DNA from: Acidithiobacillus thiooxidans ATCC 19377
GTDB lineage: Bacteria; Pseudomonadota; Gammaproteobacteria; Acidithiobacillales; Acidithiobacillaceae
Assembly (NCBI RefSeq): GCF_009662475.1
Contig: NZ_CP045571.1
Coordinates: forward strand, 680,501 to 744,500
Direction: 5' to 3'
DNA: 64,000 nt
Under the pieces are notes generated by a model. The model searched no databases. It saw only the letters and a list, made by a program, of their open reading frames with translations, and had not been told where the DNA came from. The translations under genes and the position numbers were made by a program. Shown in pieces: positions 26,140-33,947 of the stretch. Each line of letters begins with the position of its first letter. Position 1 is the first letter of the stretch.

Positions 26140-26772
26140 TAGCATTACCGTGGTATTTCCCCAGCTCGCTGCAGCAATGGCTCCGAGACTGGAATAGGGA
26201 TAAGTGGGCGTGAAGGGAATGTTGGCCGAAATGATGGGATAAATACCATAAGAGGCATTGAACAGTTCGCCTGCTACTCCGGTATCATTGAAATAGTCGT
26301 TAGGATTGAGCAAGCCGAGGCGCAAGGTATAGTCGCCGAATTTTTGTCGATAATAAGCCTTATAAAGATGGGCCATGTGTTGATAGGGCGTAGTGAGATT
26401 GGAGACGCTCTGTAGATCACCAATGTACAAACTGTCGGGGTTGCTGCTGTCCGCAGCAAGGCCTTCGACTACAAAAAGGCCCCCCTGCCACCAACCGGCC
26501 TTACCTGTATGCAGGGCCAGTCCGCCTTTCCAGAGCCCGGTTGCGGTGCTGCCGGTACTGATGCCACCACTCAGATTGGAAACGCCTTCTACCTGACCAT
26601 GAATGACCAGGGAAATCCTCCGCCACCAGTTTTGGTGCGCTGCTTCGGGGATGGATTGCCCCGTACTGGCAGCCCAGGCGGGGGCAGTAGATGCGCAGAA
26701 AAGAATGCTACTCAATAGGATGTTGCGGTAACGGTTTTGCTGGCGAAGCATGAGTTCTCCCTTGTTTACTCG

Positions 26773-26801
26773 ATATTGACGGTAACTATTATCACTATCA
26801 A
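26773..26801 (-). promoter_or_regulatory. Porin promoter overlapped by Fur-like box
   Basis: On the minus strand TTGATA (26796-26801), 17 nt, CAATAT (26773-26778) leads into the porin gene. The 19-bp stretch 26781-26799 reads GATAGTGATAATAGTTACC, matching the Fur consensus at 15 of 19 positions, the best Fur-like site in the window. Confidence 0.55.
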
Positions 26802-26838
26802 CTGCAATAAAAGTGTTTATATCGTGGTGAAAGGCCAC

Positions 26839-26883
26839 TTGACAGACCCGGCATCGTTCCTTAATATGCAACAAAGTTGCATA
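26839..26883 (+). promoter_or_regulatory. Importer promoter with Zur-like operator on the -10
   Basis: TTGACA (26839-26844), 17 nt, TAATAT (26862-26867) is a near-consensus promoter for the importer operon. A 19-bp palindrome, TATGCAAC-AAA-GTTGCATA (26865-26883), begins inside the -10 and covers the likely start of transcription, ideal for repression. The same core is at the COG0523 promoter. Confidence 0.75.
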
Positions 26884-26935
26884 TAATATGACGCACAAAC
26901 ATGCCGTTATCAATACCACTTTTAGGAGAATCACT

Positions 26936-27892
26936 ATGTATCACACTGAATCCAATGAGTTATCGCCATCTAAACTGTTCAGGCGGCATACTGGCGCCGG
27001 GTGGCGTTTTCTGCCTTTGCTGTCCTTGTTGCTGGGTCTGGGTGCTGCACAAATGGCCGCAGCAGACACCATTCATGCCGTCGGCGTAGAAAATGAATAT
27101 GCTAATGTCATCAGCCAGATTGGTGGAAAATATGTTGACGTGAGTGCCATTGAGAGCAATCCCAACACGGACCCCCATACTTTTGAGGCGAGCCCGTCCG
27201 TGGCCAGAGAAATTGCGGCGGCCCAGTTGGTGGTCCGTAACGGCGTGGGTTATGACAGTTGGGCCAAAAAAATTCTGGCGGCTGATCCTAATTCCAAGCG
27301 GCAGGTGATTGTGGTTCAGGATCTGTTACATTTACCCGACAGCACCAAAAACCCGCATCTCTGGTACAAACCGGAAACCATGCCGGCGGTTGTCAAGGCG
27401 GTTGCGGCGAGCCTGAGCAAGCTGGATCCTGCCCATGCGGCTTTTTTCAAGGCCAATGTTCAAAAGTTTGATGCTTCGCTGAAGCCCTGGTACGCCGCCA
27501 TTGCCAGTTTCAAAGCGCAATATCCCCATACTCCGGTAGCGGTTACCGAACCCGTAGCGGATTACATGCTGCAGGCGGCAGGCTGCGATCTGAAAACCCC
27601 CTGGAATCTCCAGGCGGCGATCATGAATGGGACCGATCCGGCACCCCAGGATGTCAGCATCCAGAATCATCTGTTCAAAAATCATCAGGTCAAGGTGTTT
27701 CTGTATAACCAGCAGGTCACTGACTCCCTGACCGCGTCTTTCCTGAATAATGCCAAGGCGGCGCATATTCCGGTGGTGGGCGTTTATGAAACCATGCCAA
27801 CCGGGTACACTTATCAATCCTGGATGCTCGCAGAAGTGGATGCCCTGCGCGCAGCCGAAGAACATGGTACCTCTACGACGGTGTTGAAATAA
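26936..27892 (+). CDS. Metal ABC transporter substrate-binding protein (ZnuA-like)
   Basis: A 318-aa periplasmic binding protein of the cluster A-I metal family. A long N-terminal segment with a hydrophobic stretch (RFLPLLSLLLGLGAAQMAAA) is the export signal. Probable metal ligands are H81 (TDPHTFEAS), H141 (KNPHLWYK) and E205 (VTEPVADY); a fourth may come from GVYETMPTG. It lacks the His-rich loop common in ZnuA, and an H/H/E set also occurs in manganese binders, so the metal is not settled by ligands alone. AGGAG precedes the ATG at 26936. First gene of a four-gene importer operon under a Zur-like site. Confidence 0.9.
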   Translation: MYHTESNELSPSKLFRRHTGAGWRFLPLLSLLLGLGAAQMAAADTIHAVGVENEYANVISQIGGKYVDVSAIESNPNTDPHTFEASPSVAREIAAAQLVVRNGVGYDSWAKKILAADPNSKRQVIVVQDLLHLPDSTKNPHLWYKPETMPAVVKAVAASLSKLDPAHAAFFKANVQKFDASLKPWYAAIASFKAQYPHTPVAVTEPVADYMLQAAGCDLKTPWNLQAAIMNGTDPAPQDVSIQNHLFKNHQVKVFLYNQQVTDSLTASFLNNAKAAHIPVVGVYETMPTGYTYQSWMLAEVDALRAAEEHGTSTTVLK

Positions 27893-27896
27893 TATC

Positions 27897-28718
27897 TTGA
27901 CCAATCAGAGTCCGATTCTTGCGGTCGCCGATCTTTCTGTGGATCTGGGCGGCCGCAGTATTTTACGGGATGTCAGTTTTGACTTGTATCCCGGGCAGCT
28001 CTGCGCCCTGATCGGTGAAAATGGGGCGGGTAAAACCACCCTGTTACGTACCTTGCTGGGCCTGATTACCCAGCGTGCCGGCACGGTGCTGATCGGCGCT
28101 GCGCCGGCTCGTGAACATCGCGAGATGGTGGGCTATGTTCCCCAGAAAATCAATTTTGATCCGGATCTGCCCTTGCGCACCCGGGATCTGGTGCGTTTGG
28201 GGCTGGATGGTCAGCGTTTGGGGTTGCCGTTTTTTAATGGACGCACCCGCCATGCGGTGGATCAGGCGCTGCAAGCCGTGGGCGCGGAAGAATTTGCCGA
28301 TCAGCGGGTTGGAGAATTATCGGGGGGGCAGCAGCAGCGTGCCGTCATCGCCCATGCTCTGGTTCGCAAGCCGCGTCTGCTGATTCTGGATGAACCGCTG
28401 GCAAATCTCGATTTTGGTAGCGCCAATGCACTGGTAGATCTGCTGGGGCGTTTGATTGTCCAGCAACAAATGACGGTGCTGGTGACTGCTCATGATATGA
28501 ATCCGCTGATTCCGGTGATGGACCGTCTGGTGTATCTGGTAGACGGGCGCGCCGCCACCGGCACGGTTGCCGAGGTCGTGCAGGCGGAGGTGCTCAGCAA
28601 GCTTTACGGTTATCCCGTTTCGGTTCTGCACCATGGCGGGCGGATTCTGGTGCTGCCCGATGCCCCCGAAAATGCCGATGTGGCCAATATGAATCGTTGT
28701 GCAGGTCACGGAGTGTGA
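27897..28718 (+). CDS. Metal ABC transporter ATP-binding protein (ZnuC-like)
   Basis: A 273-aa ATPase subunit powering the importer. Walker A GENGAGKTT (about residue 40), Q-loop YVPQKINFD, signature LSGGQQQR, Walker B LLILDEPLANLD and H-loop VTAHDMN are all present. The start is TTG at 27897, only 4 bp after the binding-protein stop, with no strong ribosome-binding site; translation is probably coupled. The C-terminus (about 25 residues past the H-loop domain) ends in NMNRCAGHGV. Confidence 0.92.
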   Translation: MTNQSPILAVADLSVDLGGRSILRDVSFDLYPGQLCALIGENGAGKTTLLRTLLGLITQRAGTVLIGAAPAREHREMVGYVPQKINFDPDLPLRTRDLVRLGLDGQRLGLPFFNGRTRHAVDQALQAVGAEEFADQRVGELSGGQQQRAVIAHALVRKPRLLILDEPLANLDFGSANALVDLLGRLIVQQQMTVLVTAHDMNPLIPVMDRLVYLVDGRAATGTVAEVVQAEVLSKLYGYPVSVLHHGGRILVLPDAPENADVANMNRCAGHGV

Positions 28719-28722
28719 GCGG

Positions 28723-29604
28723 ATGTTTGCTTTTTTAAGCAGTCAGCCGGTACAGACTGCGCTTATTGTGGGCAGCTGCGCGGCGTTGGTCAGTGCCCTG
28801 ATTGGGGTGTTTACTGTGTTGCGTGGAAATGCTTTCGCCGGTCATGCCCTAGCTGATGTCAGCAGTGCCGGAGGAGCCGCTTCGTTTTTATGGGGTATCA
28901 GCCCCTTGCTGGGTTTTCTCGGCATGGCCTGGATTGCTGCATTCGGGATGGAATTTCTGGGGGTCCGCAAGGCGCGGGAAAGAGATCTGGCGACCGGGAT
29001 TGTGCTGGGTGCCGGTCTGGGACTTTCGGCGCTATTTTTGTATTTGGATGTCACTACCACCAGTACCACCGGTGCCGCTGTATCGGTGATGTTCGGATCT
29101 TTATTCGCCATTTCGCAAGGCTTGATCTGGCCAGCCATCCTGGCGGTACTGGCGGTGTTTTTGCTGGTCGGCTTGTTTTATCGGCCGCTGATTCTGACAG
29201 CGGTGGACCCGGATTTGGCGACTTTGCGGGGTGTTTCCCCACGCTGGATGGGTTTGCTACAACTTCTGGTGCTGGGACTGGCCGTTGCGGTTTGTGCTCT
29301 GGCGATTGGCGCGGTACTGGCGACGGCGCTCCTGATCGGCCCTGCCGGAGCGGCGATTCGTCTCAGTCGACGACCTGCCCAGGCTATTTTCTGGGCGATG
29401 ATTATTGCCCTGACGGCGGTCTGGTTGGGAATCTGGATGGCCTACGAAAGTTATTACTGGTTTTCCGGTAATGCCTGGCCCGTCAGTTTTTTTGTGGTGG
29501 TCCTGATTTTTCTGTTTTATCTACTGGCTATGTTCGGTTCTTCGTGGAGCCAGAAATACCAGCGCCGGGGCATTGCGTCCCTGCGCCGCCTTCAGGAGCC
29601 TTAG
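28723..29604 (+). CDS. Metal ABC transporter permease 1 (ZnuB family)
   Basis: A 293-aa membrane permease of the ABC-3 family with about eight hydrophobic segments. Family pieces are visible: LIGVFTVLRGNAFAGHALADVSSAGGA near the N-terminus and GAVLATALLIGPAGAAIRLSRRP, which contacts the ATPase. The ATG at 28723 follows GTGAGCGG and overlaps nothing vital; the ATPase stop is 4 bp upstream. It pairs with a second, different permease, so the transport channel is likely a heterodimer. Confidence 0.9.
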   Translation: MFAFLSSQPVQTALIVGSCAALVSALIGVFTVLRGNAFAGHALADVSSAGGAASFLWGISPLLGFLGMAWIAAFGMEFLGVRKARERDLATGIVLGAGLGLSALFLYLDVTTTSTTGAAVSVMFGSLFAISQGLIWPAILAVLAVFLLVGLFYRPLILTAVDPDLATLRGVSPRWMGLLQLLVLGLAVAVCALAIGAVLATALLIGPAGAAIRLSRRPAQAIFWAMIIALTAVWLGIWMAYESYYWFSGNAWPVSFFVVVLIFLFYLLAMFGSSWSQKYQRRGIASLRRLQEP

Positions 29605-29606
29605 CC

Positions 29607-30425
29607 GTGTTTTCCAGTTTTATGATCAACACCTGGATTGCGGGTACCGCCATTGCGCTGGTGGCCGCACTGGTCGGTTATTTTGTGGTAATTCGCCATT
29701 CGGCCTTTGCAGCCCATGCCTTGCCGTTGGGAGCCTTTCCGGGGGCGGCAGCGGCTAATCTGCTCGGAGTGAATCCTTTTGTTGGCCTCCTGGTTTTTGT
29801 GGGAATGGGGGTGCTGCTCTTGCGTCAATTGGCCCGTATAGGGCGGCGTGACGTGGGAACCGGACTGCTGCTGGTGCTCTTTTTGGGCGTCGGTGCGCTG
29901 TTTCTCAGTATGACCAGTGAATACGCCCCTGAGGTATTTTCGCTGCTTTTTGGTGAGATGCTGGGTGTCAGCGATGCGGATTTGTGGCCCATACTGGTGA
30001 TTTCCGCCCTGGTCACGGTGGTTATGATCACTATTTTTCGCCCCTTGCTGCTGGATTCCAGTTTTCCTGATCTGGCTGCTTTACAGGGGATTTCTGCAGC
30101 ACGCATGGATCTGATTTTTCTAAGTCTGCTGGCGCTGGTGACGGCTTCAGCCCTGCCAGTCGTCGGTGCCTTTCTGGTTTTTACCTTGTTGGTGGGGCCA
30201 CCTGCTGCTGCCCAGTCGCTGAGTATTCACCCGCTGCGCAGCCTGCTCCTGGCAGTAATTTTTGCCGAGAGCAGCATCTGGTCAGCCATTGCGCTGTCTT
30301 ATTGGACCAACTGGCCCATCGGTTTTTTTGTCGGCATGCTGGGCGCCGGACTTTTTACCCTGGCCCGCAGTTATCGTCACTGGAGTCAGCGACAACGCCC
30401 GGTCGTGCAGGTTTCTGGCTTGTGA
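29607..30425 (+). CDS. Metal ABC transporter permease 2 (ZnuB family)
   Basis: A 272-aa ABC-3 family permease, clearly related to but different from the preceding one (VVIRHSAFAAHALPLGAFPGAAAA; LVFTLLVGPPAAAQSLSIHPL). The GTG at 29607 is chosen because AGGAG lies 9 nt upstream and the preceding gene has just stopped; the longer frame to 29544 lies inside that gene. Two distinct permeases in one operon differ from the ZnuABC homodimer layout and resemble manganese/zinc importers with paired permeases. Confidence 0.88.
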   Translation: MFSSFMINTWIAGTAIALVAALVGYFVVIRHSAFAAHALPLGAFPGAAAANLLGVNPFVGLLVFVGMGVLLLRQLARIGRRDVGTGLLLVLFLGVGALFLSMTSEYAPEVFSLLFGEMLGVSDADLWPILVISALVTVVMITIFRPLLLDSSFPDLAALQGISAARMDLIFLSLLALVTASALPVVGAFLVFTLLVGPPAAAQSLSIHPLRSLLLAVIFAESSIWSAIALSYWTNWPIGFFVGMLGAGLFTLARSYRHWSQRQRPVVQVSGL

Positions 30426-30429
30426 ATCT

Positions 30430-30614
30430 TTATGCAGTAATCAGGCGTTGACGGTACTCAGGCGCAGCATCAACGACAAGCACAAAACTCCTGCTGGCCC
30501 CTCTGAGCTGGTTGCTCATCGCTCAGAACGGTTTTTACCCAGCAGGTGGGCGTTGTGGTCAATAAGATCACGTTGCTCCGGCAAAGCCCGCAAGTTGATG
30601 GCGGTAGCGCGCAT
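30430..30614 (-). pseudogene. Decayed DUF1778 (TacA-type) antitoxin
   Basis: From ATG 30614 (with GGAGG 6 nt upstream) a 32-codon frame reads MRATAINLRALPEQRDLIDH then NAHLLGKNRSER and stops. This is the N-terminal ribbon-helix-helix half of DUF1778 antitoxins. In another frame the sequence continues with SFVLVVDAAPEYRQRL, like the C-terminal segment of the same family, before TAA at 30430. An internal deletion with frameshift explains this. No GNAT toxin follows, because the importer operon ends here. A remnant of a toxin-antitoxin pair is therefore likely. Confidence 0.55.
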
Positions 30615-30624
30615 GACAGCCTCC

Positions 30625-30948
30625 TCATGAAACGCAATAGATATACAAACGGTAGAGTGGCGTATAGCTGTTGTCAATTCAAAGCTAGCGGCGAGTCATA
30701 CGGCTTAGGCATGGGCATGAGTGATGATCGGTTGAGTTGATGTCGTCTGGCACGACTATTCACCGGCCTTGATTTTGATGACAAGAGTCGGTCGCGTGGT
30801 GAATATAGTACTATAGATGCGGCTGAAAAGGTTTTGAATAAGATTCGGCTCAATACCCAAATTTTATGCAGAGAAAGGGAGAATCTGCTTGCACACTCAA
30901 AAAAGAATCTTCTAGGACAATGACCCAGGCTCAGAGTAGGAGATAAGA
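30625..30948. other. Gap without recognisable gene
   Basis: Between the antitoxin remnant and the GNAT gene I see no start-bearing gene. A plus-strand frame without a start codon (about 30736-30920, containing GEYSTIDAAEKVLNKIRLN) may be a gene remnant, but I cannot place it. AGGAGATA just before 30949 is the GNAT ribosome-binding site. Confidence 0.4.
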
Positions 30949-31377
30949 ATGGATCGTCGTTTATTGATTCGATTGTTGGCGAAGCAGGAGCTGACAATCA
31001 TTTTGCCCTTGGTACAGGTCCTTAATCCTGATGTGCTGCCCGATCTGCTCGCGCAGCGGCTTGAGGATATGATGGGGCAAGGGTATCAATGTGTTGCCGC
31101 CTTTTTGGATGATGATTGTGTCGGGGTGGCGGGGATTTGGCAGGGAACGCGCTTTTGGTGCGGTCGTTATCTGGATGTAGACAACGTGGTCGTGGATCCT
31201 GCATATCGCAGTTCCGGGATAGGACGGCAGCTTATGGACTGGGTTGAACAATATGCCCGTCAGCAAGGCTGCGAAATCATGGTGTTGGATGCGTACGTCA
31301 CCAACCATTCGGCACGCTGGTTTTATGAGCGAATGGGTTATCAGGTGCTTGGCCATCATTTTGTCAAGTCATTGTGA
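30949..31377 (+). CDS. GNAT-family N-acetyltransferase
   Basis: A 142-aa GNAT enzyme transferring acetyl from acetyl-CoA to an unknown amine. The acetyl-CoA loop is in VVDPAYRSSGIGRQLMDWV (R/Q-x-x-G-x-G/A pattern as RSSGIG), and the C-terminal NHSARWFYERMGYQVLGHHF is the family's usual finish. AGGAG lies 8 nt before the ATG. Substrate is unknown. It is not the missing toxin partner of the neighbouring antitoxin remnant: orientation is opposite and the sequence is an ordinary GNAT. Confidence 0.88.
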   Translation: MDRRLLIRLLAKQELTIILPLVQVLNPDVLPDLLAQRLEDMMGQGYQCVAAFLDDDCVGVAGIWQGTRFWCGRYLDVDNVVVDPAYRSSGIGRQLMDWVEQYARQQGCEIMVLDAYVTNHSARWFYERMGYQVLGHHFVKSL

Positions 31378-31439
31378 TCAAAGGTGAAAATTGACATATT
31401 TTGGCATGCGCTGTATGGTAATTTTAGCATTTCAGGCGG

Positions 31440-32066
31440 TTAGCGCGGTCTGGGTAAACTCCAGTGTCGGTACAAGGCCATCATGCGCAGAATAAAGGAC
31501 AGTGATGCGCCAGCCAGAGTACTTTCGATGGCGGGTAAATGCGCATAATCGCCAACCAGAGTAACTGCTGCCCCCAACAACGCCGCAGATGCATAGATTT
31601 CCGCACGCAATACCACAGGAATCTCGGCGGTTAAAATATCGCGTACCATGCCGCCGCCAATGCCACTGATCATTCCCAAAACTGCTGCCATGACCGGAGA
31701 CAAGCCATATGTCAAAGCCTTTTGTGCCCCCGTAGCAGCAAAAACACCCAGGCCGGCAGCATCAAAAAGCAGTACAGGATGGCGCAAATGATCAAAAAGG
31801 TGATGAAAGAAAAATACACCGACCCCTGCGAGAACCGCCAACGCCATGATATGCCAGTTGGCAATGGCCTCCGGGGGAATGGCACCGATCAGCAAATCCC
31901 GTAAGATGCCCCCTGAAACCGCAGTAACAACGCCCAAAACGACAATACCAAAAATATCCATTTGACTGCGCACCCCGCGCATTGCTCCGCTGATGGCAAA
32001 GGCGAATATCCCTAACAGGTTGATCAGGTTCAAGAAGAATGTTGTGGTAGAATGAGTCAACTGCAT
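31440..32066 (-). CDS. TRIC/UPF0126 family membrane protein (YicG-like)
   Basis: A 208-aa protein made of two repeats, each with about three membrane helices. The repeats carry the family motifs FAISGAMRGVRS ... AVSGGILRDLLIG and FAATGAQKAL ... GIGGGMVRDILTAEIP. Bacterial members form trimeric cation channels, and one (YicG) is reported to affect glycine uptake. The start is uncertain: ATG 32066 or ATG 32075, neither with ideal spacing. It is a lone gene on the minus strand. Confidence 0.88.
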   Translation of the reverse strand: MQLTHSTTTFFLNLINLLGIFAFAISGAMRGVRSQMDIFGIVVLGVVTAVSGGILRDLLIGAIPPEAIANWHIMALAVLAGVGVFFFHHLFDHLRHPVLLFDAAGLGVFAATGAQKALTYGLSPVMAAVLGMISGIGGGMVRDILTAEIPVVLRAEIYASAALLGAAVTLVGDYAHLPAIESTLAGASLSFILRMMALYRHWSLPRPR

Positions 32067-32320
32067 GGTCTCCATTTGTTTGGTTTTTTTATGCGTCCGT
32101 ACATTGAGCGCCGGGCGATACTATATGGTCAGTAAATCAGGTGGAAGTCATCCATCCTTTGAGGCCTTGGAACAACTGGGCGCGGTATAAATTGCCACGC
32201 GAGACCGGAGTTTGTGAAAATGCTTTATGGACGGTAGAGACTTAAGCTGGGACAGCTATCAGTGGATCAAGATAGTCGACATAGGTTTGTTGAAAGCGTT
32301 CCTTGGGCCGTTTGTTCGCT

Positions 32321-32767
32321 TCATGGCGCTTTCCGGCCAGTACCCAAGCGGCTGCGGGCCACGAGGAAGTAAGCGATGCCGGTAGCCAGCAGGGCGCCGC
32401 TGATCATGGCGTAGAATATGAGGTCATCCTGCGGGATGGTTTCTCCTCCGCCTTTCACGGGGATCAGAATCAGTTGTCGCAACAGCGTAATCATGGCGAC
32501 TTCAAAAAACACCTCGACATGAAAAATACCGCTGCGCATGAAGGTGATTTCGGCGGAAATCAGGGCTGACAGGACCCAGACAATAAAAAGCGTGCCTAAG
32601 GCGTGGAGAAAGCCAGCTGCCAGTATGTGCTCCCGGAAAGCGTCCACCACATCATGACTGAATTGGATCATGATCAATACGCTGGCAGCCGCCAGGGCGA
32701 CGGCAATAAACAGGTGAAGGGTATAATTCAGCATTCGTAGAACGCCGTTGAAACCATCATTCAACAT
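32321..32767 (-). CDS. PsiE-family membrane protein
   Basis: A 148-aa inner-membrane protein resembling PsiE, the phosphate-starvation-inducible family. Four hydrophobic segments are visible (about 17-35, 55-80, 95-110, 120-140), with the conserved Glu-containing helix SAEITFMRSGIFHVEVFFE. AAAGGAG 7 nt before ATG 32767 decides the start; an upstream in-frame ATG adds 15 residues. Role unknown even in model species. The 240-bp gap downstream to 32075 shows no gene. Confidence 0.8.
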   Translation of the reverse strand: MLNDGFNGVLRMLNYTLHLFIAVALAAASVLIMIQFSHDVVDAFREHILAAGFLHALGTLFIVWVLSALISAEITFMRSGIFHVEVFFEVAMITLLRQLILIPVKGGGETIPQDDLIFYAMISGALLATGIAYFLVARSRLGTGRKAP

Positions 32768-33023
32768 CAGGACTCCTTTGGCTGGATGCGCATGCCTGGC
32801 GACGCAGGGCATGATAGATGATAACGAGGGAACCCTGCCATTGATTTAGTCTGGCAAATAATAATAAATAAATTATAAACATATAAAAATTAATCAAGCT
32901 ACTGAACTCAGCGAATCCATAAATCCACGATCATGTTGTTTCCAGTCTCCCTCGCGAGCTAAGAGCGATGATGAAGTGGTATATTACCGCATAACCCTAG
33001 CGGAGCATTGCCCTTCCACATGG

Positions 33024-33827
33024 TTACACAAGATCATCTTCCTGATAGGGCAATAAAATCACCAGTTTCATATCCGTATGTGCCGCTGGTAATAAGGTGC
33101 TTTGTTCATACACCACGCGCCCATGCATTGGGTGCTGGAATATCCGGCGACCGCCTTCTCTTTCCACTACATCCTGGGCAGGCCAGAGCCCGGCAAATGT
33201 GCGGCTCTGACTTTGCAGTTGGGTGATGATCCGGGCCATTTCGGGATCATCCAGGTGCTTGCCAACATCGGCACGAAACTCGGCGACCAGACGTCGGCAA
33301 CGGCTATGCCAATCATCGACGAAGTTTCTGGCGCCGGGGTCGAGGAACAGAAATTCCAGCAAATTGGGAGGCTTTTCCTCGGGAACCGGACTGGCTGGTA
33401 ACCAGCCCGCAAAATGTGCGGCGGCGGCAGCATTCCAGGCAGGTACATTCCAGTAGCGATCCAGGATATAGGCAGGATATTGCAGGATTTTGAGAAGGTG
33501 GAGCAGGGTGGGCGCTACGGCAGAAGGGGGAGATTCCAGCTGGGGATCAGCCTTGCCCGCAAGATGAAACAAATGCTGCCGTTCAGCTTGGGATAGTTGC
33601 AGTGCCTTGCTGAGGCGATCCAGCGTGGGCACGGAAGGTTGTATCGGCCGCCCCTGCTCAATCCAGGTGATCCAGGTGCCACTGACTCCCGAGAGCATGG
33701 CGAGTTCTTCGCGGCGCAGCCCGGGAGTGCGGCGGCGTCCAAGCGCATTCAGGCCAGCCTGCTGCGGTGTTGTTTTTTCGCGGTGGCGACGAATAAACGC
33801 CCCCAAGGCCAAGCTGTCTCCAGACAT
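33024..33827 (-). CDS. XRE-type regulator with MmyB-like ligand domain
   Basis: A 267-aa transcription factor: N-terminal helix-turn-helix (GLRREELAMLSGVSGTWITWIE, about 37-58) preceded by the family signature RRTPGLRREE, and a C-terminal MmyB-like PAS-type ligand domain (YILDRYWNVPAWNAAAAAHF ... HPMHGRVVYEQSTLL). Members often regulate a divergent oxidoreductase or similar gene in response to a small ligand. Here the divergent gene is a methyltransferase, and the shared gap contains a clear inverted-repeat operator, so auto-regulation and control of the methyltransferase are likely. Confidence 0.88.
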   Translation of the reverse strand: MSGDSLALGAFIRRHREKTTPQQAGLNALGRRRTPGLRREELAMLSGVSGTWITWIEQGRPIQPSVPTLDRLSKALQLSQAERQHLFHLAGKADPQLESPPSAVAPTLLHLLKILQYPAYILDRYWNVPAWNAAAAAHFAGWLPASPVPEEKPPNLLEFLFLDPGARNFVDDWHSRCRRLVAEFRADVGKHLDDPEMARIITQLQSQSRTFAGLWPAQDVVEREGGRRIFQHPMHGRVVYEQSTLLPAAHTDMKLVILLPYQEDDLV

Positions 33828-33850
33828 CGGTATAATCCATGGAAAGCACA

Positions 33851-33915
33851 ATACTGGTAGTAAATATACCAGTATATATGCTCATATTGTACCAGTTTAA
33901 TGGCCTTCGTATGAT
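33851..33915. promoter_or_regulatory. Operator and divergent promoter for regulator and methyltransferase
   Basis: Inverted repeat ATACTGGTA (33851-33859) with TACCAGTAT (33867-33875), and a third half-site TACCAGT at 33890-33896. The third half-site overlaps the -35 of a plus-strand promoter TTGTAC (33887-33892), 17 nt, TATGAT (33910-33915) for the methyltransferase. The pattern fits binding by the adjacent MmyB-type regulator to control both directions. Confidence 0.7.
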
Positions 33916-33947
33916 AGGTGTATATTCTTTTGGAAGACCTAAAGCCC

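Larger units (their letters stand above)
24379..26751 (-). pseudogene. OprB-like outer-membrane porin split by IS630
   Basis: The N-terminal part (26751 down to 26140) has a signal peptide (RNILLSSILFCASTAPAWAA) and strand-rich porin-like sequence (HGQVEGVSNLSGG). The C-terminal part (24972 down to 24379) continues it and ends in a beta-barrel-like terminus (IIRLGWHYHLHA). Deleting the IS and one TA copy joins ATG CTA to GGC in frame, giving a 401-aa protein, the usual size for carbohydrate-selective OprB porins. GGGAG precedes the ATG at 26751. The gene is divergent from the ABC importer under shared Zur- and Fur-like sites, so it probably let zinc or another metal complex across the outer membrane before disruption. 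Confidence 0.85.

Noticed and set aside
30748-30763. Possible sigma-54 promoter (TGGCAC-N5-TTCAC)
   Set aside because: The -12 element lacks the essential GC of TTGC, and no gene is placed to use it.
30949-31377. GNAT protein as toxin partner of the DUF1778 remnant
   Set aside because: It is on the opposite strand, over 300 bp away, and resembles ordinary GNAT enzymes; TacT toxins follow their antitoxin directly.
32076-32320. Gene remnant between the TRIC and PsiE genes
   Set aside because: Short frames (e.g. a 21-codon one near 32130) have no ribosome-binding site or recognisable similarity.
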